Positions 43,703-56,019 are shown, counted from the stretch's first letter. The stretch: DNA of 64,000 nt from Liolophura sinensis (GCF_032854445.1 NC_088297.1:4527991-4591990); one strand, 5' to 3'. A program made the numbers and translations. The notes: generated by a model from the sequence alone, not told the origin.

Positions 43703-43968
43703 GGCCTCCGTGGCTCAGTCGGTTAGCGCGCTAGCGCAGCGTAATGACCCAGGAGTCTCTCACCAATGCGGTCGCTGTGAGTTCAAGTCCAGCTCATGCT
43801 GGCTTCTTCTCCGGAGTAAGTGGGAAGGTCTGAAAGCAACCTGCGGATGGTCGTGGGATTCCCCCAGGCTGTGCCCGGTTTCCACCCACCATAATGCTGG
43901 CCGCCGTCGTATAAGTGAAATATTCTTGAGAACGGCGTAAAACACCAATCAAATAAATAAATAAATAT
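43703..43968 (+). repeat. SINE-A, full length
   Basis: Intact A and B boxes, middle and tail; 13-bp target-site duplication ATCACCCAAACTA on both sides. Confidence 0.95.
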
Positions 43969-44293
43969 ATCACCCAAACTAAATCGCCGAAGATTTCCTA
44001 ACTCGAACTCGTCACATGACCACATGTTGACATCAACTGCGTGAGACGAGCGCGGACTTTGCCGAAAGCACTTCTATTGACTTCGAGTTTGGGCGATAAA
44101 CTCAGGGTCTCAGTCCATCTGGATTTACCATCCAGCAATTAATTAGTCAACAGTAGTGTTAGCAGCATACCTTCAGAGCTTTACCGCAGTTACGATATTG
44201 TACAATACGGTTACAGTACGAGATCAATATGGTAGGAAGTAACTCCGGTGCAAGGTAACCTGGTAAGAAGTGACCTGATACCTTTCACATACA

Positions 44294-44392
44294 CGACGGG
44301 GGTCAGTATTATGATTGTTCGAGGAAACCGGACAGAAGCCGGGAGAAACCCATGACCGTCCGCAGGATGCTGGCAGACCTTCCCACGTATTA
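44294..44392 (-). repeat. SINE-A middle fragment
   Basis: GAGAAACCCATGACCGTCCG and GCAGACCTTCCCACGTAT. Confidence 0.65.
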
Positions 44393-45173
44393 TACCCGAT
44401 TAAGGGTGCTGATCACAACCATACACACATACATACCTCTGACGTTACTTCATTTAGGAGGTTTACCCATCGACTCTCCAGAGTAAACTGTAATCATACC
44501 AATGTTGTCACGCTACAGATACTTTCACGCAAAAGTCTACACTGTCGGCGTGTATAAAAACACGTGGCAAACAAAACGTGACCATCGAGTTGAAAATAAA
44601 GTTTTTATTTATTAATTCAACCTCCAGTAAGTATATATTATACGCCTAATTAAAAAATAGGAGCAGCGTGCTTTCCTTTATGAATTCTATACCTTCGAAC
44701 GTAGCTTTCTAACAGTTCTACTTTGAAACAAAACCTTGGATATGATCCAGATTTGCACTCACAAACTTTTAGGTTTAACTTCGAGAATTTGCTTTTACAA
44801 TTGTTCTTCTCTGCTTCAATTTATACTCGAAGTTAAATTTTCTTTTTCTCGAGCTCTTTTAAGGCCAAATCGATGTCAACCCCCTCACCTTTTTTTTTTC
44901 TTCATGCTTTTCCTCATGGCGTTAAATTTGATAAACCGTTCTCTCTTTCCAGTTTTTTCCGCCTTTTTAGGTGGTCATAGGTGGCCTGGAGCGCACTGAT
45001 ATCGTTCTGAACCCGGTTAGATTTCTGCCATGCGGAGGCTCTCTTTCACACTTTCTCTTTTCCAGATCCTGGCCATACCTTTGCCTTGCGTTCTGAACAC
45101 TAAGTAGGAGGGGTTTGGTAAATCTCATACCTTTGGTAACGTCTTATTGTCTTCCATCATTTGTTTATGAACA

Positions 45174-45780
45174 GTGCATCGCTTTTTGTGCAAACCTCAA
45201 AAAAAAAGACTCTCCTATATTAATTTCTACTTAACTAAACGATATATTAATGATCTGCTAGCTTTAAACAATCCATATATAGCAAAGGTTGTGAAAGATA
45301 TTTACCCACCTTCGCTTGAGTTAAAGGAAACCATAGTTTCTTCAGATGGTACATCTTATCAGGAGCTTTATTTGTATAAAGACCAAAACGGTTTCCTCTT
45401 TCGCAGATTTTACGACAAGAGGAACAGTTTCAATTATAACATAAATTATCCTTACTTGGGCAGCAAAATATCGAAGGGTCCTGCATATGGCATGTACATA
45501 TCTCGCCTTGTAGCGTTTGTTAGATCCTCCGTGTTATGGAACGATTTCAATCAACGTCACAAGTTATTACTGCAAAAACTAGTGTATTGAGGTCATTCCA
45601 TCAAACGCCTTCACTCCAAGTTTTTTTTTTAGTTTTACAATGAATATAATTCTCTTATAGGTAAATATGGGCAAAGCGTTCAAAATTTCTGGCGCTATGC
45701 TTCATGATTGTGTCTTATTCCGCTTAACCCGGGCCTTGGGGCGATATATTCATCCTGTTGAATTAGATCGCCACGTTGGG
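45174..45780 (+). pseudogene. Reverse-transcriptase-related fragment, possibly Penelope-like
   Basis: An open stretch of 138 residues: TKRYINDLLALNNPYIAKVV has a YxDD box with Asn for Asp, followed by DIYPPSLELKETIVSSDGTS, DKRNSFNYNINYPYL and GPAYGMYISRLVAFVR, an arrangement seen in RT C-termini of Penelope-like or related elements. Stops follow from 45588. The family assignment is tentative. Confidence 0.55.
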
Positions 45781-45899
45781 AATGTGAACAGTTGCAGTGA
45801 AAGCGCGAAAGAGAAGCCTATTTCAGATGGGGGACATAGGCCAGATGGCCTCTTTATACGAAACCCATTGTGACCCGATAGCTCTTGAAGCAGTCATTT

Positions 45900-46740
45900 G
45901 TTATATCCGGACAGCCATGATATCGTAGTTTTTGTCGCAATATATTATGTTCTGCTGTGTCGAAAGCTTTGGGCAGGTCAAGGGAAATAACTAAGGTGAA
46001 TTTGCGCTGTTTCTTGACCAGAACTAATTTCTGGCCAAGACTGGTAGCGTGTACAGAGGAATGGTTGGATCGAAAACCGTATTGAGTATTTGATATTTTG
46101 ACATTTTTGTCCAGAAACTAGTAGAAGAGGGACAAATTTTTCTACAGTCTTGCTGACAGCATTTAGTACCGAAATCAGCCTGTAGTTAGCATAAGTAGCT
46201 TTATCACCAGGTTTAAAGATTGGTGTTACTTTATCTGTGTTTAGAAGTGTTGGGATAATGCCAGTTCTAAAGGAAAGGTTAATTATATGAGAAAAGGGCT
46301 CTGAGGTATAGTATGAGACTGATTTCAACACAGGCATACATATGCCATCAATACCTGGGGCAGAGGATCATAGTTCGTGGATAGTATATATTTAACAACG
46401 CTCGGTGTGACTGGTGACAGGTTAAAATTTGCGGTGGGTGCTTGCTACAGCAAACCAGGAGGCGATGTCATGGTTTCAGGGATTGTTCGTTCCAGATCTG
46501 ATGCATCAGTGCTGAAATATTTGTTGAAGTTATTTGCTATCATCTATGAGGTCTTGGTGTTCATCAGTAAAATTTATTGATATGTTACCTTTATTTCGTT
46601 TCAAGAGTTCGTTCAAAACTTTCCATGTACTTTTAATGTCGATATTTATCTTATTAAATTTTCGCTCATATCATTCTTTTCTTTTGGTTAGGATTACCCA
46701 TAGCTCTCCCTCTGGGGGGGGGGGGGGAGAGGTGCACGGG
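45900..46740 (-). pseudogene. LINE reverse transcriptase fragment (Jockey/CR1-like)
   Basis: SSAPGIDGICMPVLKSVSYY then TDKVTPIFKPGDKATYANYR and LISVLNAVSKTVEKFV, typical RT domain motifs, with stops and shifts elsewhere. Confidence 0.8.
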
Positions 46741-47206
46741 GAACTACTTTCATCCTTAAACGAATAATGCCATGGGTAATCCATGTTTTTTTTTATTCTG
46801 TGTTCTAGTGAGCGAAACGATATAACTGGAAAATGTCCATCGTGAATGTCTGTAAATAACTAGTGAAATACTGGAAGTGCTTCATTTGTATCATCCTTCT
46901 CAAGGCTCATCTCACTGAGTATTTTAATTATTTCAGAAGATGCTTAAATTTGATTTGGGTTTTTTTTTTACGATATTTTATTTTTTCGTATATCGGGGAT
47001 GGTTGAATATTGACCTTAAACATATTACTCAGGTCACTTACATCATTTAGGAGAATGCCAGAAAAAAGATGCTGCTCGCATATTTATGCATAAAATAAAG
47101 TCCTATAACTGAAAGTAATAACTATAGTGAGTAAAAGAGACATATCTATTGAACCATTGTAACAAAAGTGATAGAACATATTAATATTTAGATAAAAACA
47201 GCTTCA

Positions 47207-47472
47207 GGGGCCTCCGTGGCTCAGTCGGTTAGCGCGCTAGCGCAGCGTAGTGACCCAGAAGCCTCTCACCAATGCGGTCGCTGTGAGTTCAAGACCAGCC
47301 TATGCTGGCTTCCTCTCCGGCCGTACGTGGAAAGGTCTGGCAGCAACCTGCGGATGGTCGTGGGTTTCCCCCGGGTTCTGCCCGGTTTCCACCCACCATA
47401 ATGCTGGCCGCCGTCGTATAAGTGAAATATTCTTGAGTACGGCGTAAAACAACAATCAAAAAAAAAAATAAA
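47207..47472 (+). repeat. SINE-A, full length
   Basis: All domains present; target-site duplication ATAAAAACAGCTTC. Confidence 0.95.
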
Positions 47473-47474
47473 AA

Positions 47475-48405
47475 AAAATAAAAACAGCTTCCATATTGCT
47501 GGGAGTAAGAAACAGTCTAGTACCACCTAATTCACCTGATGACAGTTGGCCAAATACATTGATGTGCATGACTAACGCCTGATTGTCTGCAATGGTGATT
47601 TTGACCAGGACTGGAGTGTCATTTATTTTTACATCATGTATGTAACCACAAGAAAGTCTTTCTTGCTTCATTATGAAAAAACACCATATCCATCAAAAGA
47701 AAGATGGCGCCTGGACACAACCGATGTCTTATTAATTCAGATAACATATATGAGAGCCACTGGGACAAAATTCAGCTGATTCGGAAATACTAACAGTGGA
47801 TTCGAGAAGATAATAGCCCCAGGTAGGGAAAGAAGTGGGAATGTTGGAGTTTGAAGGCTTTATTTCTTGAATTTCGGAAACATTGGGTGAAGCAGGCCGA
47901 AAGTCGTTTCACACCTTTACTTCTTATATATATGTAGGAGGCCGTTATATAGGGTTTACGGGCTGGTTTCGAACACCTGTGATTAAAGTTGAAAGTCATC
48001 TGCTACATTCTAGCCCAAGCTGGTTTTAATTACGCGGACGAGCCCCCACCCCCACCCCCCTCCCCCTGTGTAATGGTATCACTATCTCGTGGGATGCTGA
48101 CTAAAGCTCCATGACTGCGATAACCTTCACACAAGGTCAAATAAAGAAACGCCAATACGCTTAGATAAATGCAGTACATATAATTGAACCATATAGACTA
48201 CACAGTACAACATATACACAACATATAAAGTAATGCAAAGAACTAAACAACATGTAAGTTAGGACGGAGATTACAACAGACACACTTCCGGTTAAAACGC
48301 ACGTTTCAATGGCAAGTATCAGTCCACAGAAGCAGGAAAATCCGGTTCCTCATGAATTCCTCAAATGTAAGACAGCACTGGCATTCAGGCGACAATCGGT
48401 AGTAA
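47475..48405. other. No gene recognised
   Basis: Includes a C-rich tract at 48043-48065. No motif recognised. Confidence 0.4.
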
Positions 48406-48409
48406 ACAC

Positions 48410-48665
48410 AATATAATTAAAGACCTACTGCATAGAGAGTAAAACTAGTCTAGAGCAGCAAATTGGTCCAAAATAGCCAGTGGAATACGGTCACATGTCA
48501 CTTTCCTCATTGATTTATTTTAACTGCTCATGTAAATGCTTAGTTAGTAGCAAATTACACGCCCCCTAGCACTACGGTTTAAGATTAATTAGGTAAAAAA
48601 AAAATTGTATTCATGTTAATTGCACGCAAATTGCGGTATTGTCATCACATTTAACGTACAGTTAA
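48410..48665 (+). repeat. Dispersed 48-bp-unit family copy
   Basis: ATAATTAAAGACCTACTGCA start, CTAGCACTACGGTTTAAGAT and ATTGTCATCACATTTAACGT end. Confidence 0.82.
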
Positions 48666-48918
48666 ATTTGATTTCCTCTCAAATACACCGACGAATGGTT
48701 GGTATTCAACCTCGCTTCAAGCCACACACTTGCTGGAAACTGGCTGTCCCAAGAATTCGCTAAGAATCCGGCCCTCTTGTCTTGACACAAAATGGCCTCC
48801 AGAACAACGCTGCCTCCAGTGGGGATTACAGTACCAACACAAAAAGGTGATGAGCAATGAAAGCTCGAAACAGAAATCCCAAACACAAGAAAAGTTGGCG
48901 CCGAAATGCTCGCTCAAT

Positions 48919-49185
48919 TTATTTATTTATTTATCTTTTTGATTAGTGTTTTACGCCGTACTCAAGAATATTTCACTTATGCGACGGCGGCCAGCATTAT
49001 GGTCCGGGCACAGCCCGAGGAAAACCCACGACCATCCGCAGGTTGCTGGTAAACCTTCCCACGTACGGCTGGAAAGGAAGCCAGCATGAGCTGGACTTGA
49101 ACTCACAGTGACCGCATTGGTGAGAGACTCCTGGGTCATTACGCTGCGCTAGCGCTCTAACCGACTGAGCCACGGAGCCCCCCCG
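48919..49185 (-). repeat. SINE-A, full length
   Basis: Reverse-complement copy ending at ACTGAGCCACGGAG, followed by a C-rich tract. Confidence 0.93.
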
Positions 49186-49385
49186 CCCCCCTAAAGTAAA
49201 AAAGAGCTTTCGAAATGACAGTGTGGACTAGATTTACAACAAATCCCTCTCTTTCAAAATGGACTTTCCCGACAGGCAAAACTGATGACTATAGACTGTT
49301 TAATTTAGATTGCAAAGTAATACTTGGAAGATGGGTTGTAAGCGTGAACAACATGCTAGATGGAATCTTCAAGCTTAAAGTTAAA

Positions 49386-50550
49386 ATGCAAAGGTTCTTG
49401 ATCAGTATCTGAGAAGGTGAACTGTAAAGGTTTTTGACCGGTATGTGAGAAAGTGAACTGTGAAGCTTTTTGACCAGTATGTGAGGTGAACTGTGAAGCT
49501 TTTTGACCAGTATGAAAGAAGGTGAACTGTAAAGGTTTTTGACCAGTATGTGAGAAGGTGAACTGTAAAGATTTTTGACCAGTATGTGAGAAGGTGAACT
49601 GTAAAGATTTTGGACCAGTATGTGAGAAGGTGAACTGTAAAGCTTTTTGACCAGTATGTGAGAAGGTGAACAGTGAAGCTTTTCGACCAGTATGTGAGGT
49701 GAACTGTGAAGCTTTTTGACCAGTATGTGAGAAGGTAAACTGTAAAGGTTTTTGACCAGTATGTGAGAAGGTGAACTGTGAAGCTTTTTGACCAGTATAT
49801 GAGAAGGAGAACTGTAAAGGTTTTTGACCAGTATGCGAGAAGGTGAACTGTGAAGCTTTTTGACCAGTATGTGAGAAGGTGAACTGTGTAGCTTTTTGAC
49901 CGGTATGTGAGAAGGTGAACTGTGAAAATTTTGACCAGTATCTGAGAAGGTGAACTGTAAAGGTTTTTGACCAGTATGTGAGAAGGTAAACTGTGAAGCT
50001 TTTTGACCGGTATGTGAGAAGGTGAACTGTCAAGCTTTTTGACCAGTATGTGAGAAGGTGAACTGTAAAGGTTTTTGACCGGTATGTGAGAAGGTAAACT
50101 GTAAAGGTTTTTGACCGGTATGTGAGGTGAACTGTAAAGGTTTTTGACCAGTATGTGAACAGATGAACTGTGAAGCTTTTTGACCAGTATGTGAGAAGGT
50201 GAACTGTGAAGCTTTTTGACCAGTATGTGAGAAGGTGAACTGTAAAGGTTTTTGACCAGTATGTCAGAAGGTAAACTGTAAAGGTTTTTGACCGGTATGT
50301 GAGGTGAACTGTAAAGGTTTTTGACCAGTATGTGAAAAGATGAACTGTGAAGCTTTTTGACCAGTATGTGAGAAGGTGAACCGTGAAGCTTTTTGACCGG
50401 TATGTGAGAAGATGAACTGTAAAGGTTTTTGACCGGTATGTGAGAAGGTGAACTGTAAAAAGGTTTTTGACCGGTATGTGAGAAGGTGAACTGTAAAAGG
50501 TTTTTGGCTGGTATGTGAGAAGGTGAACTGTAAAGGTTTTTGACCGGTAC
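49386..50550 (-). repeat. 36-bp minisatellite (about 30 units)
   Basis: Unit on the plus strand GTATGTGAGAAGGTGAACTG plus TAAAGGTTTTTGACCA, with some 27-bp short units. Minus-strand frames of 403 and 408 residues (FTFSHTGQKPLQ or TVHLLTYRSKTF) are open because the unit is 12 codons long. Confidence 0.95.
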
Positions 50551-50910
50551 GTGAAAGTTAACATCACAGGTACATGTACTACATGTGGGTGATTGTGTCA
50601 CATTTTTGTGTTGTTTATATAGGTGCATACAATTTGTGTTTTAGGTTTGGCCAGAAATAAAACTCTCGGATTTGGACATTGTATAATATGGCTCATTCTC
50701 CTTTGGATTTATAAACGTCGTGACGTCTATTACGTTTTAAATACTGTTACATTTAATAAAACACGAAAGACGTTCTGAAAACATAGATCAGCGACAAAAT
50801 TAATCAACAAACAAATAAATCAACGTACGTCCATACATGGGTATGGACTTCAGACCTTGCAAACTAATGGTGTTATGCTGGTAGTTTTATCTAACTTCCA
50901 ATACTTGCGG

Positions 50911-51180
50911 GGGGCCTCCGGGGCTCAGTCGGTTAGCGCCCTAGCGCGGCGTAATGACCCAGGAGTTTCTCACCAATGCGGTCGCTGTGAGTTCAAGTCC
51001 AGCTCATGCTGGCTTCCTCCCCGGCCGTGCATGGGAAGGTTTACCAGAAACCTGCGGATGGTCGTGGGTTTCCCCCGGGCTCTGCCCGGTTTCCTCCCAC
51101 CATGCTGGCTGCCGTCGTATAAGTGAAATATTCTTGAGTACGGCGTAAAACACCAATCAAATAAATAAATAAATAAATCC
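50911..51180 (+). repeat. SINE-A, full length, downstream of the fucolectin-PAN gene
   Basis: Complete copy with a TCCAATAC duplication, 115 bp beyond the stop codon of the minus-strand gene. Confidence 0.94.
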
Positions 51181-51294
51181 AATACCAGCATGTTTAAACA
51201 GCATATCTAATTAAGGCGTATGTTAATTTTGTTGCCAAACCGCTTGCCGGGCCGCCCTCAATGTTTCGCCATAAACACGTTTTCTTGTTCTTCC

Positions 51295-51530
51295 CTAGTT
51301 CAAAATGTAGCGTGTCCAGGCGAATGTTGATTCCTCGTTCACATCCTCGTGGCCAGTGGGGTCGGCGATAAGCTCACAGACTCCACTCTCAATCGCCATG
51401 TTGATTGACGTGCAATCCTCGTGGCTCTTGCACTGGGCTGAACACGTGATTACGCTCGTCGACCGTATAGCCTCTATAACAGGATTTTTGGATCGTTTGC
51501 CCTTTCGTACATCTAACACGTTATATCGTA
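51295..51530 (-). CDS. Fucolectin-PAN gene exon 4 (PAN/Apple-like, terminal)
   Basis: 236 bp from acceptor TTGTTTGCAG to TAG. It contains four cysteines in a PAN/Apple-like spacing and ends FAWTRYILN. Confidence 0.82.
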
Positions 51531-54006
51531 CTGCAAACAAAAAAAAATAAATGTTATACTTTTTGCTCTAGGTTAGGCGCTAAAATTTATAAATTTAATT
51601 TGTAAATCGGCAGTCGAGCATCAGTTCATGTTGTGCGATTCTCTAAACCTGAAACATGAAACTCGGAGGCCAGTAGTTCACGGCCAACAGTTTATCTGCG
51701 CAAAGTATATAAGTTGTTGGCAGATAGATAGTAGTGGGGAAAGCAAAAATTTCATTTCTCTGGTCGTTTTTTCGAACGCTAACGACATGCACTAGATGTG
51801 CAAACCATGTGAGAAAAGATATATCGTTTATTCCTGCTACAGTTGCATGTATATTGACTGAAAGGAGCAGACAATATGTCCCAAGAATTATAGTCACTTA
51901 CGTTAAGACTAACTGACGACGTAAATATTTTCCTTTTGTTAAAATGAATTATAATTAAACACGTACAGCATAGAGAGTAAAGCCAGAGCACCGACGACAG
52001 TGTGACAGCTCGCAAATGGTCACACGTAACCGGTTAAATACGGTCTCTTGTCAATTTCCCTCAGTCAGGGTTTTATTCTGTTCATGTAAATGCATAAATG
52101 GTAGCAATTTTTACACGCCTCCTAGCACGATGGCTTAAACAGAATTAGGTAAACAAATGTGGTGATGTTAAATGCAATATGTTAGACGTCATCTGATTTA
52201 GCATACAATCACCTATAACATGGAGAAGGAAGCAAGTGCAGCGATGGCAGTGTGAAAACTGACAAGTTGAAATACGGCCTCTTGTCAATTTACCTGAGCA
52301 TTCATTTTAATTGTTCTTGTAAATGCTGTTTTATAGTACCAAATTACATGACATGGTGTCACGCATAATTAGGTCAAATAAGACCCCAGCTTAACTTTCG
52401 GCAAGGTATGAGTTTTAAGCTGCACACGTCCTCTACTGGTCGTCAGCATTAGAAGTAATTTCAACGACGTATAGCCTAATGCCATCAATAGAAAACGTCG
52501 ATATACATAAAGATGTTCCATATGGATATACAACTTCTTATTGTACCGAGCGGCCCCGATATCACAGTTGGTAGAGCGTCCGCCTCGGGAGCGGTAGATC
52601 CAGGATCAATCCTGGGCCGGGTCACAACCAAGACCTTAAAAGAGAAAGTTGTATCTTCCTTACTTGGCGTGCAGCATTAAGGGAATAGTGCAACGACTGG
52701 TTGACCCGTATCAGCACAATGGCTCGGGCAGGGCGGCAGCTCAGTGAAGTGCATCAGATAAAAGAGCTGTGGAAATCCGTCCAGCAACAAGGAGGCACAT
52801 TAAATGTACTCTAAGGACTCCTTCGTCGTCATACGACTGAAAAATTGTCACGTACGACGTTAAACCCCAAGCACTAACTTACTCCTTTTTTTATTACAGC
52901 GTACATAAACCAAGAAGTTTCCATAAACAACATCCTGTTAGTGTATTTCCCCACCAGACTCTAAATGACACTGAAAAGTTTTAATGATATTCCAGATTAT
53001 CCAATCATTTCTACAGTTAAATTTTCAAAGGAATTTCCTACCTGTAGATTTCCCATAAACCTCCACCTCGCACAGACTGAGTCGTCTAAGTCTTTCTCTG
53101 TATTTTACTATTCGAATATATCTCCCCATGACCGGTATATAACAAGGAAACCGTGTCATTTCGCCTCTTGCGATCCTTTCTGATTGTTTGTAGCAAATCA
53201 CCGGGCGAATCATCTCCCTGGATGTGTCATTCCAAAACAGAGAAGCTTCGATCGAAAAGTTCCGCACTGCTTTTCCTGCAACATGACCGGAAATAGGTTT
53301 TCATATATTTATGTAATATTGAATTATATTATGTATTATATTGTATGGAATAATACCTTGTCTATGCAACTGACGTCAACATAATGTTATCTAAGCAATG
53401 GTTTGTAAATGCTAGGTACTATACTAGGTATTATCATTAGGCCTAGCTCTCTGTTTGTAGGAAGGGTTTGACTTAAAACATGTATTGAATTAACTAAGTC
53501 GGACGTTACTTCGATTAAACTTGATCAGAATAGAAAAATCGATATTTATTTGTTCAGTTTTTGGTATTGTTGTTTACTGCCTTACTCAAAATGTTTCTCT
53601 TATGAGATGGCACTTATTTTTTTATGTACATTAATTTGGCACTTACAAAAGCATTCCCTCACGTGACATACAGACATGTACACCATATTGGTGGGAGACA
53701 AGTGGTCACCAAGGAACGTTAGACTGCGCGCACAGCCACGTGAGCGTCGTTGACAGCATACTGTCATTAAGGCTCTACAAGCAGTGAGCACCGCGAGGTC
53801 ATCTGTTCATTTATTTGATTGGTGTTTTACGCGGACTCAAGGTTCCACCCATATGGTGGGATGAAACCGGACAGAGCCCGTTTGAAATCCACGACCCTGC
53901 GTACGCTGATGGCAGACTAGAGTACAGACGTACAGTTAGAGTGAAGCCCTGACTGAGGTAAACTTGTGAGATTATTTCTTTTCGAAAAACACCTAATTAT
54001 GAACAG

Positions 54007-54080
<74 letters not shown>

Positions 54081-54675
54081 TATAATAACATAACGTATAT
54101 ATTTATACATTTATACACAAAGAATTGTTTAAAGTGAATAGCAAATTGATCAGTTCAAATAAAATATTTAGTACTTCCGATGGTGACAACGAGAACAATA
54201 TGTTTTCAACGAAAAGTGTGCATACCTATAAGAAATGGTAGAATCCGGACTTCTGTGATGAAGTATATTTCTCCTAGATCTACCAGCCACCAGATTTCTC
54301 CTACATGAAAATCCGTATGTGTACAAGTCGTGTTGGGACCATCTGCCACCACGTTTCCATCCACCGCAGTCTCAGCGTTTCCCGGGTACTCAACTCCCTT
54401 CCTAACGTACTCCATCGTGCTTATTTGAAAAGCGGCTTTTCCTAAAGCTAGATTCTGTCCTTGTTCATGTATAAAATCTAGAAACGACACACACTCTCAG
54501 TTTAACCGAGTATTAACATTTTAATTGTAATAGAATTTGAAATGTTAAAATTAGATGGCATACAAAATTTATTTAAACGGTAATTATGGAGACGGCTATA
54601 CTTACCGTTACTATGAACCGTTCTAAGGAGAAAACACACGAGCGACAAAATGGGAACGACCATTTCAAGTGACAT
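51295..54675 (-). CDS. Secreted F5/8-type fucolectin plus PAN/Apple domain protein, 4 exons
   Basis: Exons 54675-54606, 54477-54226, 53275-53042 and 51530-51295 (stop TAG), all with GT-AG borders and phase-1 joins; 263 residues in total. Exon 1 is a signal peptide (MSLEMVVPILSLVCFLLRTVHSN). Exons 2-3 form a fucolectin/F5/8 type C-like domain: NLALGKAAFQIS, TAVDGN, CTHTDFHVGEIWWLVDLGE, then CYIPVMGRYIRIV and SLCEVEVYG. Exon 4 is a PAN/Apple-like C-terminal domain with four cysteines (ITCSAQCKSHEDC, GVCEL). Fucolectin-type proteins bind fucose-bearing glycans and serve in invertebrate immunity; PAN domains mediate protein or carbohydrate contacts. The YNR-type ligand residues of eel fucolectin are not obvious, so the ligand may differ. 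A SINE-A lies just downstream at 50911. Confidence 0.88.
51950..52205 (+). repeat. Dispersed 48-bp-unit family copy, single unit
   Basis: AATTAAACACGTACAGCATA start, one unit, GGTCACACGTAACCGGTTAA and GGCTTAAACAGAATTAGGTA. Confidence 0.88.
52205..52380 (+). repeat. Dispersed 48-bp-unit family, second adjacent diverged copy
   Basis: AACATGGAGAAGGAAGCAAG, GCAGCGATGGCAGTGTGAAA and AATACGGCCTCTTGTCAATT, directly after the previous copy. Confidence 0.7.
52548..52885 (+). repeat. SINE-B
   Basis: tRNA-derived head: A box ACAGTTGGTAGAGCGTCCGC and B box AGGATCAATCCTGGGCC. The body includes GCAACGACTGGTTGACCCGT, the end CGTCGTCATACGACTGAAAA then TACGACGTTAAACCCCAAGC. Confidence 0.9.
53042..53275 (-). 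CDS. Fucolectin-PAN gene exon 3 (lectin domain, second half)
   Basis: 234 bp between acceptor TCATGTTGCAG and donor ACAG|GTAGG. It ends the lectin domain with GRYIRIVKYRERLRRLSLCE and VEVYG. Confidence 0.9.
53806..53920 (-). repeat. SINE-A 3-prime fragment in fucolectin-PAN intron 2
   Basis: TTTGATTGGTGTTTTACGCG and CATATGGTGGGATGAAACCG. Confidence 0.7.
54008..54077. repeat. (AT)n microsatellite
   Basis: About 70 bp of uninterrupted AT in fucolectin-PAN intron 2. Confidence 0.97.
54226..54477 (-). CDS. Fucolectin-PAN gene exon 2 (lectin domain, first half)
   Basis: 252 bp between acceptor TGTCGTTTCTAG and donor ATAG|GTATGC. It encodes the NLALGKAAFQIS start of an F5/8/fucolectin fold and the WWLVDLGE strand. 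Confidence 0.9.
54606..54675 (-). CDS. Fucolectin-PAN gene exon 1 (signal peptide)
   Basis: 70 bp from ATG to donor AACG|GTAAGT. It encodes a 23-residue hydrophobic secretion signal, and the split Asp codon joins exon 2. Confidence 0.8.
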
Positions 54676-55261
54676 TCTTTGCTGACTGCCGCCTTCTTTC
54701 CGTATATCGATGAAGGTATAAAACTGATCAGCAAGGTGTACATTAGGCTGCCACTTCGAGTATGAACTGGATAATGCCCTATCAAACTCGCAATTGTACA
54801 CAGTGCCGAATTCAAACAAATATGGTACTTAAGGAAAGCTACATTGTCGTTGCTGCGGAAAATTTACTCCCCACGCTGCATTTTATTTCATTGTGTTAAT
54901 CGTGAATTTGTACTGTGGTGCATTTTTCTGTCTGGATGTATTGTATTAAAAGCATCCATTTCTTGCGCAAACCACTTTAAATTAAATGCCTGCTTATTTC
55001 GAGGGATAATTTTTTGTCTTAGATTGACTTAACACTTCCCTATATGTTCGCAACAAAAGTCATTACAAGTACTATTTTTCCATATCACTTTAGTTCACAG
55101 CCAATGTACCTGAATACAAAGACATACCGTCACAGTATTGTGGAACATTGTAGAGATTTCATTTTTACTGATTATATTTGGTCCTCGAAGAGTAAATCAA
55201 TTTTCAGAACATGTTATGACCTGTTATCCATTATATTAATTAGTCATGAAGGTTAAACCTA

Positions 55262-55510
55262 TACCTCAGTTGGTTAGCGCGCTAGCGCAACGTAATCACC
55301 CAGGAGTCTCTCACCAATGCGGTCGCTGTGAGTCCAGCTCATGCTGGCTTCCTCTCCGGTCATACGTAGGAAGGTTTTCCAGCAACCTGCGGATGGTCGT
55401 GGGTTTCCCCTGGCTCTGCCCGGTTTCCACCCACTATTATGCTGGCCGCCGTCGTACAAGTGAAATATTCTTGAGTACGGCGTAAAACACCAATCAAATA
55501 AATAAATAAG
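55262..55510 (+). repeat. SINE-A, short 5-prime truncation
   Basis: Begins inside the A box (CTCAGTTGGTTAGC); 13-bp duplication GTTAAACCYATAC. Confidence 0.93.
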
Positions 55511-55904
55511 TTAAACCCATACACACTTATTGATTTTGAGAGAGCGGGCTGTTGTTCAATGGTTTAAGTAACTAAGATAGCCACTTCCAGTTAAAAATAT
55601 TGGTGTAATGCTGAAGAGCAACTTGAATTTTGCACAGCAAGACGCAAATACTGTTTGAGAAGGATATATAATGTTTGGTTTTCTCAACCTGTCGAGTACA
55701 TCTTTGACGAACATTACGTAATAGACATTTCTATGTCGATCCTTCATTCGACTATGTCGTGTTTACTTAGCCCACCTCTCAAAAATATCGTCAATGGAAA
55801 TTAGAGTGTTTGTCTGAAGTAATTTTTGCTTTGTTTTAACAATAAATTGTTTGTATGGTATACGAATGCCGGACACAACAATTATAACTAATTTGATTAC
55901 TCAG

Positions 55905-56015
55905 ACAATATAAGTAAATACTTCCGGGACAGAGAGTAAGAGCGAAGGCAGTGTGATGATTGGAAAGTAGTCACCATTACCCCCGGAAATGAAGCCTTTT
56001 GTCAATTTACAAGTC
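55905..56015 (+). repeat. Dispersed 48-bp-unit family, diverged partial copy
   Basis: GAGCGAAGGCAGTGTGATGA and GAAGCCTTTTGTCAATTTAC resemble the unit and body start. Confidence 0.55.
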
Positions 56016-56019
56016 TCGC

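Larger units (their letters stand above)
42430..45170. other. Repeat-bearing intergenic stretch
   Basis: The hairpin at 42849 and SINE-A copies at 43519, 43703 and 44294; otherwise unassigned. Confidence 0.4.

Noticed and set aside
49356-50628. Two minus-strand ORFs of about 400 residues
   Set aside because: A 36-bp minisatellite; both frames are open and neither has a domain beyond the repeat.
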